DNA of 64,000 bases from Lachnospiraceae bacterium UBA7729 (GTDB taxonomy: Bacteria; Bacillota; Clostridia; Lachnospirales; Lachnospiraceae): the NCBI GenBank assembly GCA_002482005.1, contig DLFD01000059.1, forward strand, positions 1 to 64,000, given 5' to 3'. Shown in pieces: positions 26,542 through 35,843 of this stretch. The notes beneath the pieces are model-generated. The model was not told the origin of the DNA, did no database searches, and saw nothing but the letters and a program-made list of their open reading frames with translations. Made by a program: the position numbers and the translations under genes. Every line of letters begins with the position of its first letter. The stretch's first letter is position 1.

Positions 26542-27450
26542 TCAGCTGAATTTCCCGGTGATGAGCTTCACGATCTCTTCTCCGATCCGCTTCTGGGCTT
26601 CTTTAGTGGAGGCCCCGATGTGCGGAGTCATGGAGATCTTCGGGTTGTGGAGAAGCCTGTCGTCCTTGCAGGGCTCTTCCGGATATACGTCGATCCCGGC
26701 GCCGGCAAGCTTCCCGGAGTCGAGTGCATCACAGAGCGCAGCGGAGTCGACGAGAGCTCCTCTGGATGTATTGATCAGGAAAGCACCGTCTTTCATCTTT
26801 CCTATAGCGGCTGCATCAATGATCGGTGCCTGACCCTTGATGGCAGGCATGTGCAGCGATACAAAATCAGATTCCGCCAGCAGCTCGTCAAGCGACTTCC
26901 ATGGATAGAGCACATGGATATGGGGACCGGACCTGTTTGTGTAGATAACGTTCATGCCCAGTGCGTCGGCGCGTTTTGCAACTTCCATGCCGATGCGGCC
27001 GAGGCCGACCAGCCCCAGTGTTTTTCCGGCAAGTTCTATGCCCTTATAGGCTTTCTTCTCCCAGCGGCCTTCCCGCATGCTGACATTGGCCGCGTACAGG
27101 AATCTGGATACAGAGAACATGTGAGCAATCGCCAGTTCCGCGACCGCTGCGCTGGATGCTGTCGGCGTATTGCTGACTGTAAGACCCTTGCCGCGGGCGT
27201 AATCGACATCGATATTATCCATGCCGACACCGCCGCGGATGATCATCTTCAGACGACCGGCTGAGACAGCTTCATCGATGACAGGCTGGCGCACCTTCGT
27301 TGCTGAGCGTACAAGCAGAACATCAAAGTCTGCCAGTGTCTTGCCCAGTTCTTCCGGCTCGTAGTGCTGCGATACGACCTCGTATCCTTTCTGCTCAAGA
27401 GCCTTGACTGCAGAGCCATCCAGCCCATCAGCTGCTAAGATCCTAACCAT
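26542..27450 (-). CDS. D-2-hydroxyacid dehydrogenase, phosphoglycerate dehydrogenase-like
   Basis: A 302-residue NAD-dependent D-2-hydroxyacid dehydrogenase without an ACT domain. All canonical catalytic positions are visible: arginine in INTSRGALVD, glutamate in GIDVYPEEP, histidine in TPHIGAST, and the Rossmann motif GLVGLGRIG. It resembles short SerA proteins and could make phosphohydroxypyruvate or reduce a related oxo acid. An AAAGGAGG site lies before the ATG, and a promoter is visible upstream (27494-27522, minus). It has no neighbours on the same strand. The coexistence with the ACT-type paralogue at 7388 suggests divided roles. Confidence 0.9.
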   Translation of the reverse strand: MVRILAADGLDGSAVKALEQKGYEVVSQHYEPEELGKTLADFDVLLVRSATKVRQPVIDEAVSAGRLKMIIRGGVGMDNIDVDYARGKGLTVSNTPTASSAAVAELAIAHMFSVSRFLYAANVSMREGRWEKKAYKGIELAGKTLGLVGLGRIGMEVAKRADALGMNVIYTNRSGPHIHVLYPWKSLDELLAESDFVSLHMPAIKGQAPIIDAAAIGKMKDGAFLINTSRGALVDSAALCDALDSGKLAGAGIDVYPEEPCKDDRLLHNPKISMTPHIGASTKEAQKRIGEEIVKLITGKFS

Positions 27451-27493
27451 AAGTCCGCCTCCTTTGCAAGTTGTTTAGATAACTTTACAATAC

Positions 27494-27522
27494 ACCATAA
27501 AGCTGCCGGATTCCAGTGCCAA
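27494..27522 (-). promoter_or_regulatory. promoter for the PGDH-like gene
   Basis: On the minus strand, TTGGCA, a 17-base spacer and TATGGT, placed about 45-70 bases upstream of the start codon. Confidence 0.55.
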
Positions 27523-27635
27523 ATCATAAAAATAAGTTTTCAACCAACAAAAATATTCTGCTGTCCGCCGACCGGGTGTAAGCCACAGAGCGAAGGGAAG
27601 AGAAAATTGTCCGTAAATTGCCTCTCTTAGTATCC

Positions 27636-27664
27636 TTGACACTTCGAATCCGGTAGCGTAAAAT
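27636..27664 (+). promoter_or_regulatory. promoter of the T-box/pheST unit
   Basis: TTGACA (27636-27641), 17-base spacer, TAAAAT (27659-27664), a near-consensus match just upstream of the T-box leader. Confidence 0.85.
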
Positions 27665-27689
27665 TGCGTGTGGCTGTGAAAGTGTGTAA

Positions 27690-27945
27690 GTAGTTTCATC
27701 AGACTCATCCAAAGAGAGCGGCCAGATTGCTGAGAGGGCTGTGTTGAGAGGTGGAATGAATTTCAGCACCGGAGTCCTTCGCGAAAACCATTATCCTGAT
27801 CCGGATGATGGAGTAAGCGGACGCGTTCATCGGCGCACGGATGAAAAAGAGTGCAGGATAGAGAATATGGGATATCCTGAATGTGGGTGGTACCGCGGAT
27901 CGTATATCATGACCCGTCCCAGAGATGCATCTGGGGCGGGTTTTC
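27690..27945 (+). promoter_or_regulatory. T-box riboswitch controlling pheST
   Basis: The leader ends with the conserved T-box sequence GGGTGGTACCGCGG (27885-27898), which forms the antiterminator bulge pairing with the tRNA acceptor end. It is followed by a terminator stem CCCGTCCC/GGGGCGGG (27913-27940) and TTTT. Stem I begins near 27700-27715, and a phenylalanine codon TTC at 27762-27764 (GAATTTCAGC) is the likely specifier. Uncharged tRNA-Phe would favour the antiterminator and allow pheS and pheT transcription. The T-box call is firm; the exact specifier is inferred. Confidence 0.92.
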
Positions 27946-28051
27946 TGCTGTATAAGTATCTTTCAGCGGAAACTTCTGCAGCGGAAAGCCCACCGCAAGA
28001 CATGCATCAGGCACTAAGAGGGTAATTTATCAAAAACAGGAGAGAGGCACT

Positions 28052-29095
28052 ATGGCAGACATTAATCAGCTTCTCGGCAAGATCGCCGAGGTCAGGGAAG
28101 CCATCAAGGACAGTGCAGCAGGTCTGGAAGACCGCAGGGCTATCTACGAGGCGAGGAAGTCCTTCCTTGAAAAGTCGGGGAGGATCGGTCAGCTCATGAA
28201 GTATATGCGTGAGATCGATCCGTCCCAGAAGGCAGATTACGGGAAAAAGGTCAATGAGCTTAAGAGCTGGGCGGTTCAGTACTTTGATTCTCTCGATGAG
28301 GAGATGAAAAAGAAGGAGCTGGACCATCTCTATGAGAAGGAGAAGATCGATATCACCCTTCCGTCAAGGCACAGGCAGACCGGCTGCCTGCATCCGGTCA
28401 CCCAGGTGAGGAACCAGCTGATCGATGTCTTCTCAGGAATGGGCTTCACGGTCTATGAAGGAACCGAGATCGAGAACGACTATTATAACTTCACAGCTCT
28501 GAACACGCCCAAGGACCATCCGGCCCGCGATATGCAGGACACCTTCTATCTGTCGCCCGAGTACCTGCTGAGAACGCAGACCTCGTCCGGCCAGATCCAC
28601 GTCATGGAGAGCCAGAAGCCGCCCATCAAGATCCTGTCCCCCGGAAAGGTCTTCCGTTCGGATGATGACGCGACCCATTCGCCTATGTTCTCCCAGATGG
28701 AGGGCCTTGTCGTGGACAAGGGAATCACTCTGGGCGACCTTCAGGGCATGCTGGACGTCATCGTCAAAAAGATATTCGGCAATGACACCCGCACGAGACT
28801 GAGACCATCCTACTTCCCATTCACCGAACCGTCTGTTGAGGTCGACGTCAGCTGCTTCGAGTGCGGCGGCAAGGGCTGCAATTTCTGCAAGCATACCGGC
28901 TGGATCGAGGTCCTGGGCGCAGGTATCGTCAACCGCAGGGTCCTCGAGAACTGCGGAGTCGACCCGGACGTCTACTCGGGACTGGCATTCGGCATCGGGA
29001 TCGAGAGACTGGCCATGCTCAAGTACGGTATCAACAATATCAAGCAGCTGTTCGAGTCTGATCTGCGGGTGCTTTCACAGATCGATGATCACTGA
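28052..29095 (+). CDS. pheS: phenylalanyl-tRNA synthetase alpha subunit
   Basis: The 347-residue catalytic subunit of the alpha2-beta2 phenylalanyl-tRNA synthetase. An N-terminal coiled coil (about 1-90) binds tRNA; the class II catalytic domain follows with [19 protein letters not shown], the motif 2 region [13 protein letters not shown] and [19 protein letters not shown], and motif 3 [18 protein letters not shown] zinc-like cysteine group [16 protein letters not shown] sits between. It lies behind a T-box leader and is followed by pheT after 18 bases. Confidence 0.97.
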   Translation: MADINQLLGKIAEVREAIKDSAAGLEDRRAIYEARKSFLEKSGRIGQLMKYMREIDPSQKADYGKKVNELKSWAVQYFDSLDEEMKKKELDHLYEKEKIDITLPSRHRQTGCLHPVTQVRNQLIDVFSGMGFTVYEGTEIENDYYNFTALNTPKDHPARDMQDTFYLSPEYLLRTQTSSGQIHVMESQKPPIKILSPGKVFRSDDDATHSPMFSQMEGLVVDKGITLGDLQGMLDVIVKKIFGNDTRTRLRPSYFPFTEPSVEVDVSCFECGGKGCNFCKHTGWIEVLGAGIVNRRVLENCGVDPDVYSGLAFGIGIERLAMLKYGINNIKQLFESDLRVLSQIDDH

Positions 29096-29113
29096 TCAGG
29101 GAGGGAAAAAGAT

Positions 29114-31573
29114 ATGCTTGCACCACTTAGCTGGCTGAAAGAATATGTGGATATCGATGTGACTCCTCAGGAGCTTCAGGACAAGCTGTTCTCCTGCGGA
29201 TTCGAGGTCGAGGAACTTTATCAGGTCGGAAAGGACATCACAGGCGTCGTGGTCGGACTTGTGAAGACCTGCGAACCGATCGAAGGGACCCACCTGCACC
29301 TGACAACAGTCGATGCAGGAGAGCACGGAACCTTCCAGGTATGCTGCGGGGCAGATAATGTGCGCGCGGGGAAGAAGTTCCCGCTGGCCCTGGTAGGGGC
29401 GACGGTCATTGAGACCGAGAAGGACCATGTGACCGTCAAGGGCATCGCTACCATCAAGAAGGGCAAGCTCCGCGGTTATGAGTCAGATGGGATGCTATGC
29501 TCCGGAACCGAGCTTGGAGTATCGGAAGACATGTATCCGGGAGCAGGCTACAACGGCCTTCTGGAGCTGCCGGACGACGCAGAAGTGGGCTCTGATGTAA
29601 AGCCGATCGTCGGCCTCGATGACTGGATCTTTGACATATCCATCACGGCGAACAGACCGGACTGCCAGTCCATCTACGGCATCGCGCGCGAGGTCGCTGC
29701 CGTCCTGGACAAGCCGGTCAAGGCGCCGGCCCTCGATTTTCATGCGACGGAGCTTACAAAGGAAGAGGTCGACCAGGCAAGAGGAGCAAATGCGGCAGAT
29801 CACCCCTTCCGCGTCACGGTAAAGGCCCCGGACCTCTGCCCGAGATATGTGTCCCATTACATCTACGATGTGACGATCGGACCGTCCCCGGCCTGGATGC
29901 GCCGCCGCCTGGCCCTGGTCGGCATGAATGCCATATCCAACATCGTTGATATCACAAACTATGTGCTCATGGAGCTGGGTCAGCCCATGCACGCATTTGA
30001 CGAGGATTTCCTTCGGGGCAATGAGATCGTGGTCCGCCGTGCCCATGCGGGGGAGCATATCGTGACCCTGGATGAGTCAGACTTTGAGATGAACGAGAAT
30101 AACCTCTGCATCTGCGATGGGGAAGGCCCGGTCGCCCTGGCAGGCGTCATGGGAGGACTCAACTCCGAGATCCGCTCTGCAACAAAGGGGGTCGTCTTCG
30201 AATCGGCCAAGTTCATGCGCGACAGCATCCGCAAGACTTCGAGATCCTTAGGAAAGAGGACGGACGCTTCCGCCAAGTATGAGAAGGGAGTCGACGAGTA
30301 TACGACGGAGATGGCAATGCGCCGTGCCCTTCACCTGGTCGAGGAGCTTGGCTGCGGCAAAGTTTCCTCCACCCATCTGGACGTCAACACGGGCAATTCC
30401 ATAGAGCCTTACCCGATGACGGTATCCGTGAAGAAGGTCAATGGCGTTCTGGGCATCACGGTCCCGGATGAGGAGATCGTCCGTATCATGAGGAACCTGG
30501 ATTTTCAGCCGAAGATCGAGGGTGACAGCCTGAAGCTGATGGTTCCTCCTTACCGGACGGATATAGAGAATTATCCGGATATCTCCGAGGAAGTCATCCG
30601 CATGTACGGCTACGATCATATCGTACCGACCATGCTGAAGACCGCCCAGGTCACGGCCGGCGGCATGGACCTGAAGCAGAAGACGGAGCTGGCCCTCAAG
30701 AGAAGGCTCTGCGCGGAAGGCATGTACGAAGCCATGCATTATTCCTTCTTCTCACCCAGGGACCTGGACCTTCTGAGACTGCCCGAAGATCATCCGTGGA
30801 GACAAGTCATCCCGATCCTCAATCCAATCAACGAGGACCTGTCTGTCATGAGGTCCACCCTGGCTGCTTCCATGCTGCATGCAGTAGAGCGCAACCAGAA
30901 AAATGGCAATACGGAGGGGCGTCTCTTCGAGGTTGCCAAGCGCTTTATCCCGAAGAGCCTGCCGCTGACAGATTATCCGGAGGAGAGAGATACCCTGTGC
31001 GCCTGCGTATGGGGCGAGTCGGAATCCTTCTTCACCATCAAGGGAATCGCGGACGCCATCGCGGACACCCTTTTTGTACAGGTTGACTATAAACCGTCCC
31101 AGATGCCCTTCCTGCACCCATATCAGTGCGCGGACATCTATCTGGGAGAGAAGAAGATCGGCTATGTGGGCACCGTCCGCTATGAGGTCATGCGCCAGCT
31201 GAACTATCAGAGAAAGGCTTACATCCTGGAGCTTGACCTGCAGAGCCTTGAAGAAATATACGGAAAGAGACCAAAGTTCGAGCCCCTGTCCAAATTCCCG
31301 GATGTAAAGCGGGATCTTGCCCTGGTCATGGACAAGAAACTGACATGCGCAGAGGTGGAGGAGTGCATAAAGAGCAGCGGAAAGAACATCACCGACGTGA
31401 CCTTGTTTGATGTCTATGAGGGGATCCAGGTAGCTCCGGGCAAAAAGTCCATGGCATTCACCGTCACATTCAGGCCGGGCGATGAGGAACTCACCGACAA
31501 GGCAGTCGACAAGGCAGTGGACAAGATCCTCAGGAAGCTGAAATTCACGCTGGACGTAGACCTTAGAGCGTAA
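29114..31573 (+). CDS. pheT: phenylalanyl-tRNA synthetase beta subunit
   Basis: The 819-residue beta subunit, full length for the bacterial family. Order: N-terminal B1 and tRNA-binding (EMAP-like) domain (about 40-150, GVVVGLVKTCEPIEGTHLHL), B3/B4 editing region (from about 200, with SNIVDITNYVLMELGQPMHAFD), B5 domain (VSVKKVNGVLGITVPDEEI), the inactive class II-like core, and the C-terminal anticodon-recognition FDX domain (PKFEPLSKFPDVKRDLALVMD). An AGGGAGG site precedes the start. It is co-transcribed with pheS under T-box control. Confidence 0.97.
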   Translation: MLAPLSWLKEYVDIDVTPQELQDKLFSCGFEVEELYQVGKDITGVVVGLVKTCEPIEGTHLHLTTVDAGEHGTFQVCCGADNVRAGKKFPLALVGATVIETEKDHVTVKGIATIKKGKLRGYESDGMLCSGTELGVSEDMYPGAGYNGLLELPDDAEVGSDVKPIVGLDDWIFDISITANRPDCQSIYGIAREVAAVLDKPVKAPALDFHATELTKEEVDQARGANAADHPFRVTVKAPDLCPRYVSHYIYDVTIGPSPAWMRRRLALVGMNAISNIVDITNYVLMELGQPMHAFDEDFLRGNEIVVRRAHAGEHIVTLDESDFEMNENNLCICDGEGPVALAGVMGGLNSEIRSATKGVVFESAKFMRDSIRKTSRSLGKRTDASAKYEKGVDEYTTEMAMRRALHLVEELGCGKVSSTHLDVNTGNSIEPYPMTVSVKKVNGVLGITVPDEEIVRIMRNLDFQPKIEGDSLKLMVPPYRTDIENYPDISEEVIRMYGYDHIVPTMLKTAQVTAGGMDLKQKTELALKRRLCAEGMYEAMHYSFFSPRDLDLLRLPEDHPWRQVIPILNPINEDLSVMRSTLAASMLHAVERNQKNGNTEGRLFEVAKRFIPKSLPLTDYPEERDTLCACVWGESESFFTIKGIADAIADTLFVQVDYKPSQMPFLHPYQCADIYLGEKKIGYVGTVRYEVMRQLNYQRKAYILELDLQSLEEIYGKRPKFEPLSKFPDVKRDLALVMDKKLTCAEVEECIKSSGKNITDVTLFDVYEGIQVAPGKKSMAFTVTFRPGDEELTDKAVDKAVDKILRKLKFTLDVDLRA

Positions 31574-31639
31574 GACCGGAAAAAACGGACTTACAGCCAT
31601 CGCAGAATCGAGCGGCTTACAGGGAAGCAGAACATAAGC

Positions 31640-32152
31640 TTCTCAGTTGTATATGAGAACCAGACAGGCACCATCACGGAAGAGGGCAAGGAAGTGACAA
31701 GCGCGGATGCGGTTTCCTTCGGAACCCTGACATTCGGGAAGGATGACATCGACAAGACTCCAGCCGGATATGCTTACGCGAACGATGTGACCATCAAGGT
31801 CGCAAAGGACGGCACCGTAACATACGAGGGCGATGACCTGAAGTATGATGAAACGACCGGTATCTACTCACTTCTTGATGAGGCGATCAAGGTTGAGACC
31901 GAATCTGAGACGAATGAGTCCGAGACGGAGACGGAATCAGAAACTGAGGAAGTGACCGAGACGGAATCGGAGACCGAAGTCCAGACGGAGACCGAGAAGC
32001 ATACCGAGACTGAGAAGCATACCGAGACCGAAACACATAAGGAAGTCAAGACAGGCGATAATGCTCCGCTGCTTCCGCTGTTCGGTACGATGGTCGTTGC
32101 AGGTCTTGCGGCAGTCGTTCTCGTGATGCGCAGGAAGAAGGATCGTTGTTGA
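31640..32152 (+). pseudogene. 5'-truncated cell-surface protein fragment with C-terminal anchor
   Basis: The frame from about 31640 reads NISFSVVYENQTGTITEEG and continues as a beta-rich segment (VSFGTLTFGKDDIDKTPAGY; VTIKVAKDGTVTYEGDDL) typical of repeat units in Gram-positive adhesins. Next comes a Glu/Thr/Ser-rich spacer (about 50 residues of E-T-E-S-E-T) and a C-terminal KTGDNAPLLPLFG, hydrophobic helix and RRKKD tail, typical of sortase-type or membrane-anchored proteins. There is no signal peptide, no ribosome site, and only about 70 bases separate the open region from the pheT stop; the GTG at 31694 is not convincing. It is probably the surviving 3' end of a larger gene. A short intact gene is the alternative. 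Confidence 0.6.
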
Positions 32153-32177
32153 CAGATGAATATCGGAGTGCCATAAT
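32149..32177 (+). promoter_or_regulatory. promoter of 6S RNA candidate
   Basis: TTGACA (32149-32154), 17-base spacer, CATAAT (32172-32177); it overlaps the end of the surface-protein fragment. Confidence 0.7.
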
Positions 32178-32183
32178 TGAGAT

Positions 32184-32382
32184 ATCAAAAGGGAACATAC
32201 CTGGGGTGTGCGGCAGCTTCATTCATTTTTGAACCTACATTGACGTGAAAGGGTTTTCTATATTGTCGCGTGGATGTCATGCCGCCGGAGAGCGGAAGAT
32301 TGATATACGTCTGCGATTACCCACCTTAGCATTCGCTAGGGAGTCAAAAAGTGGGGCACCGGCATTCTGGGATGTGAAAATA
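32184..32382 (+). ncRNA. ssrS: 6S RNA candidate
   Basis: The 330-base gap before queA contains a compact RNA gene: its own promoter, about 200 bases of non-coding sequence, and a terminator. The 5' part (ACCTGGGGTGTGCGG, then TTTTTGAACCTAC) resembles Firmicutes 6S RNAs, and CATACCTGGGGTG can pair with the 3' part (around CATTCTGGGATGTG) to close one long rod. 6S RNA mimics an open promoter and binds RNA polymerase. The identity rests on remembered sequence resemblance and layout, not on a covariance search. Confidence 0.65.
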
Positions 32383-32383
32383 A

Positions 32384-32410
32384 GGGGGACGTGGCAACAC
32401 GTCCCTTTTC
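32384..32410 (+). terminator. terminator after 6S RNA candidate
   Basis: GGGACGTG-GCAA-CACGTCCC followed by TTTTC. Confidence 0.9.
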
Positions 32411-32499
32411 TGTGTATAATAATTGTGAGTGTAAGCTGCCGCAAACTTCTGAAAATACGGCGGGTTATCCTATATCTGTAATATGGGGGAATTTCGGGA

Positions 32500-33558
32500 A
32501 TGGAACTTAAGACTAGCGATTTCTTCTATGATCTTCCGAAGGAGCTGATCGCTCAGGATCCGCTGGAAGACCGTGCTGCGTCCAGACTGATGCTTCTGGA
32601 CAGGAATACGGGAGAAGTGGGGCATCACATCTTCCGGGAGATCATTGATTATCTGAATCCGGGAGACTGCCTGGTCATCAATAATACGAAGGTGATCCCG
32701 GCAAGACTGATCGGGACAAAAGCGGATACCGGAGCAGCGGTCGAGGTCCTTCTTCTGAACCGCCTGAAGGACAGGGAGTCGACCTGGGAGACTTTGGTAC
32801 GCCCTGGCAAGAAGATGAAGGTCGGAACGAAGGTTTCCTTCGGGGACGGGCTTCTGACCGGAGAAGTCGTCGACATCGTTGAGGATGGAAACCGTTACGT
32901 GAAGTTCACCTACGATGGGATCTTCGAGGAGATCCTGGACAAGCTGGGTCAGATGCCGCTTCCGCCTTACATCACTCACCATCTGGAGGACAAGTCCTAT
33001 TACAACACTGTGTACGCGAAGTTCGACGGATCGGCGGCGGCGCCGACGGCAGGCCTGCATTTTACAAAAGAACTGCTGCAGCAGATAAAAGACAAGGGCG
33101 TGAACATCGCCCAGCTGACGCTGCATGTGGGACTTGGCACATTTCGCCCGGTCAAGGTGGAGAACATCGAGGAGCATCACATGCATGTCGAGCACTGCAT
33201 GATCAATGAGGCTGCCGCGAAGATGATCAACGATACGAAGAACAGCGGCGGAAGGATCATAGCAGTCGGGACCACCTCCTGCAGGACGCTGGAATCTATG
33301 GCGAACGATGACGGAACCGTTCGGTCAGGAGAGATGGACACCGGGATCTTCATCTATCCGGGTTACAGGTTCAAAGTTATGGACTGTCTGATCACGAACT
33401 TCCATCTGCCGGAATCGACACTGATCATGCTGGTGTCTGCACTGGCGGGAAGAGAGCATATCCTGAATGCCTACAGGATCGCGGTCGAGGAGAAGTATCG
33501 ATTCTTCTCGTTCGGGGATGCGATGTTCATCACAGATGATCTGACAAAGAGATCATAA
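32500..33558 (+). CDS. queA: S-adenosylmethionine:tRNA ribosyltransferase-isomerase
   Basis: QueA moves the ribosyl part of SAM onto 7-aminomethyl-7-deazaguanine in tRNA to give epoxyqueuosine. The 352-residue protein has the family N-terminus [19 protein letters not shown], the segment [13 protein letters not shown], and the core [15 protein letters not shown] and [11 protein letters not shown]. The gene stands alone between the 6S RNA candidate and the secreted-protein group. QueH, the enzyme for the next step, is encoded at 51051-51707. Confidence 0.97.
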   Translation: MELKTSDFFYDLPKELIAQDPLEDRAASRLMLLDRNTGEVGHHIFREIIDYLNPGDCLVINNTKVIPARLIGTKADTGAAVEVLLLNRLKDRESTWETLVRPGKKMKVGTKVSFGDGLLTGEVVDIVEDGNRYVKFTYDGIFEEILDKLGQMPLPPYITHHLEDKSYYNTVYAKFDGSAAAPTAGLHFTKELLQQIKDKGVNIAQLTLHVGLGTFRPVKVENIEEHHMHVEHCMINEAAAKMINDTKNSGGRIIAVGTTSCRTLESMANDDGTVRSGEMDTGIFIYPGYRFKVMDCLITNFHLPESTLIMLVSALAGREHILNAYRIAVEEKYRFFSFGDAMFITDDLTKRS

Positions 33559-33566
33559 ACAATCGA

Positions 33567-33603
33567 GGCGGCAGGACCCGATGAAAAGAGTCCTGGCCGC
33601 TTG
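33567..33603 (+). terminator. hairpin after queA
   Basis: GGCGGCAGGAC and GTCCTGGCCGC pair around a 13-base loop; the following T tract is poor (TTGTGC), so strength is uncertain. Confidence 0.6.
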
Positions 33604-33623
33604 TGCATGGAGGAGGCAATGTC

Positions 33624-34919
33624 ATGAAAAGGATCAAAGCAGAGATGACGGCGGCTGTTCTGGCGGCGGGGATGATCTTGCAGCCGGCAGTTCTTACTTA
33701 TGCTGCGCAGACAGGCGAGGCAGGTAAGGAGCATACCTACATCATTGAAACTGGTGATGTCACCTGGTCAGAGGCGAAGGACAAAGCCATGGAAGCCGGC
33801 GGCTATCTTGTCCGCTTCGAGACTCAGGAGGAATATGAGCGGGTCCTGGGGATCATCCAGGAGAAGGGGCTCGGTAACTATTTCTTTCTGATCGGCGGCA
33901 CCCGCAATCAGGACAGTTATGACTATCACTGGGTAAGGTCGGATGGATCCCTGGATGAGAGCGTCACGATCAATGATCCTTCTTTCTGGGCGACTGCAAC
34001 AAACCAGTGGATGCATGGCGAGCCAAGTTTCACGGATGGAACCTACCAGGAGCCGTGTCTTGATTTCTATTACTATTCGGATGAAGGACGCTGGGTCTGG
34101 AATGACGTCCCGGACGATATCCTCAGTGTGGCTCCTTACTACAGCGGCCGGATCGCCTATATCATCGAGATAGGGGAAGACGAAGAACCGGCAGCTGAGG
34201 AACCGGTAAGCGGTGGAACGGATGTGCAGCCTTCCGTCAGTGCGGAAAACAGCCAGGGGACGGGTGTGCAGCCTTCCGGCAGTGCGGAGAACAGCCAGGG
34301 GACGGATGCGCAGCCTTCTGGCGCGAAAAGATTCAATCCGAATGCAATCGCAGGTTCCGATTCCGTGAATGGCACGGCTTCTCCCTCCGGCACCGCTTCT
34401 GCTTCCGCTCAGACGGATGCCGCTTCGGTTCTGAAGGATATCCCGGATGAGTTTTTCTTCTCAAGCGGGGCTGGGGCATGGGCAAGCACAATCTGGCTGA
34501 ACGATGATGGCACATTCACAGGAACGTACGACGACGCTGACATGGGCGGCGAGAACGAACAGTATCCGGAAGGTGTGCTCTATTCTTCCAGGTTCAGCGG
34601 AAGGTTCAGCGATTTCACGAAAGTCGATGACTATACCTTCAGCATGAAACTCGCGGATCTCCGGTACACCACACCGACAGGAACTGACGCGACAGACGGC
34701 AGGAAACACTATTATTACACCGAAGCTCACGGGATCGCTGGCGGAGATACATTCTACCTGTATCTGCCCGGACATCCGGTCGATACGCTTCCGGAGGGGT
34801 ATCAGTCCCTGCTGTTTTTGTATGATCCGGACCATCAGAATGCTGGTCAGAACATCAGCATCTACGGGATCTACAACGAAGCGACCGAAAGTGCCTGGCG
34901 CAATTCTGAGCAGCAGTAA
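33624..34919 (+). CDS. secreted C-type lectin-like protein with repeat linker
   Basis: A 431-residue exported protein. A signal peptide ends near residue 28 (TYAAQTG). Residues about 35-190 fit a C-type lectin-like fold: TWSEAKDKAMEAGGYLVRF, FFLIGGTR, YHWVRSDGS, then EPCLDFYYYSDEGRWVWNDVP and AYIIE. A linker follows with a 14-residue tandem repeat (G-T-x-V-Q-P-S-x-S-A-E-N-S-Q, 2.6 copies), then a Ser/Ala-rich part. The C-terminal domain (from about 270, SSGAGAWASTIWLNDDGTFTG) is a beta-rich module that recurs in lachnospiral lipoproteins. There is no anchor. The ATG at 33624 has a GGAGGAGG site. It begins a run of three exported proteins, so a cell-wall or glycan-binding role is likely but unproven. 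Confidence 0.75.
   Translation: MKRIKAEMTAAVLAAGMILQPAVLTYAAQTGEAGKEHTYIIETGDVTWSEAKDKAMEAGGYLVRFETQEEYERVLGIIQEKGLGNYFFLIGGTRNQDSYDYHWVRSDGSLDESVTINDPSFWATATNQWMHGEPSFTDGTYQEPCLDFYYYSDEGRWVWNDVPDDILSVAPYYSGRIAYIIEIGEDEEPAAEEPVSGGTDVQPSVSAENSQGTGVQPSGSAENSQGTDAQPSGAKRFNPNAIAGSDSVNGTASPSGTASASAQTDAASVLKDIPDEFFFSSGAGAWASTIWLNDDGTFTGTYDDADMGGENEQYPEGVLYSSRFSGRFSDFTKVDDYTFSMKLADLRYTTPTGTDATDGRKHYYYTEAHGIAGGDTFYLYLPGHPVDTLPEGYQSLLFLYDPDHQNAGQNISIYGIYNEATESAWRNSEQQ
34215..34325 (+). repeat. 42-bp in-frame tandem repeat
   Basis: Units at 34215-34256 and 34257-34298, plus a partial unit to 34325, encode the G-T-x-x-Q-P-S linker of the lectin-like protein. The copies differ at a few codons. Confidence 0.9.
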
Positions 34920-34931
34920 CGGAGCTAATGT

Positions 34932-35738
34932 ATGAGAAAGAAAGTTTTCTGTCTGGCCGCTTTTGCGGCTGCTTTCCTGGCTATCCTTCCCGGAGAGTCT
35001 GCGTCTGCGTCTTCCCTGTCCTATGTGATGAACGCCCATAAGGACGAGATCATAACGGAATGCCGCAGGTATGGCATCTGGCCTTCGATCGTGGTCGGCA
35101 TGGCAGGGGTGGAGTCCGGCGTCAGCTCGCTGTCGCAGCTTGGAGAGGGCTACAATAACTACTGGGGCCACACCTATTCACCGGTGATCGCTTCCAAGAT
35201 CCCGGGAACGGGTCACGTCTTCGGAGCTTTCGCAGCTTATCCGTCTTTTATGGATGGGATCCGGGCCCACCTCATGTGGTTCTGGCAGAATGGCTATGGC
35301 GGCGTTCAGAGTGTTCTGAGGAATCTTTCCTCCACACCGGCTGACGCTTACTATGCGATCGTCTCAAGCGGCTACATGGCAAATACAGCCGGCTATGCGG
35401 AAGGAATCTTCCGGGCTGCTGCTGCAGTCGGAGCCGATGAATGGGACAGGGAAGCATTTCCGGATGGGCGGAAGTTCATCCCTTATATCGAGGGCCTTCC
35501 CTGCTCCGTAGAGGTCGGCGTGTATGATTATCCGGCTGACCAGTATAATCCCTATGTCGAATATGACAGGCTGCTGCCGGAGACGGCTTATCAGGAGGGA
35601 GCAGGAATGCTCAATGCGGAGATCGAAAAGGTAAGCATTGTTCCGCAGGATTCCGAAGAAGAAAAGAGTACGGACGGAGACATCGTGATCAGGCTGCCGG
35701 AAGCGGAGAGAGGACGGATATCCGATCACTGCAGGTAA
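34932..35738 (+). CDS. secreted glucosaminidase-like (GH73 family) protein
   Basis: The 268-residue protein has a signal peptide (KKVFCLAAFAAAFLAILPG, cleavage near SASAS) and a domain like the endo-beta-N-acetylglucosaminidases of the FlgJ/LytG/GH73 group: IWPSIVVGMAGVESGVSSLS, with the catalytic glutamate in VESG, followed by YNNYWGHTY and FGAFAAYPSFMDGIRAH. Such enzymes cut the glycan strands of peptidoglycan during wall growth or turnover. The C-terminal 80 residues (from about 190) lack recognisable repeats and may form a separate small domain. It is 12 bases after the lectin-like gene. Confidence 0.78.
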   Translation: MRKKVFCLAAFAAAFLAILPGESASASSLSYVMNAHKDEIITECRRYGIWPSIVVGMAGVESGVSSLSQLGEGYNNYWGHTYSPVIASKIPGTGHVFGAFAAYPSFMDGIRAHLMWFWQNGYGGVQSVLRNLSSTPADAYYAIVSSGYMANTAGYAEGIFRAAAAVGADEWDREAFPDGRKFIPYIEGLPCSVEVGVYDYPADQYNPYVEYDRLLPETAYQEGAGMLNAEIEKVSIVPQDSEEEKSTDGDIVIRLPEAERGRISDHCR

Positions 35739-35843
35739 AAAGGCGGTGCATCACTGGTGTCTGGCTCCGAATGTGATCGATCCGGCGGCAGTGCATGCCC
35801 GGCAGATGGCTCAGCCGCAGAAAAGCAAATATAAGAGGTGCCT

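Noticed and set aside
26155..27264. 369-residue forward open frame
   Set aside because: Its first part is the GDPD remnant and the rest is antisense to the canonical dehydrogenase gene, so it is not one gene.
31937..32188. Antisense open frame over the surface-protein tail and 6S promoter
   Set aside because: Arises from the repetitive Glu/Thr codons read in reverse; no support for translation.
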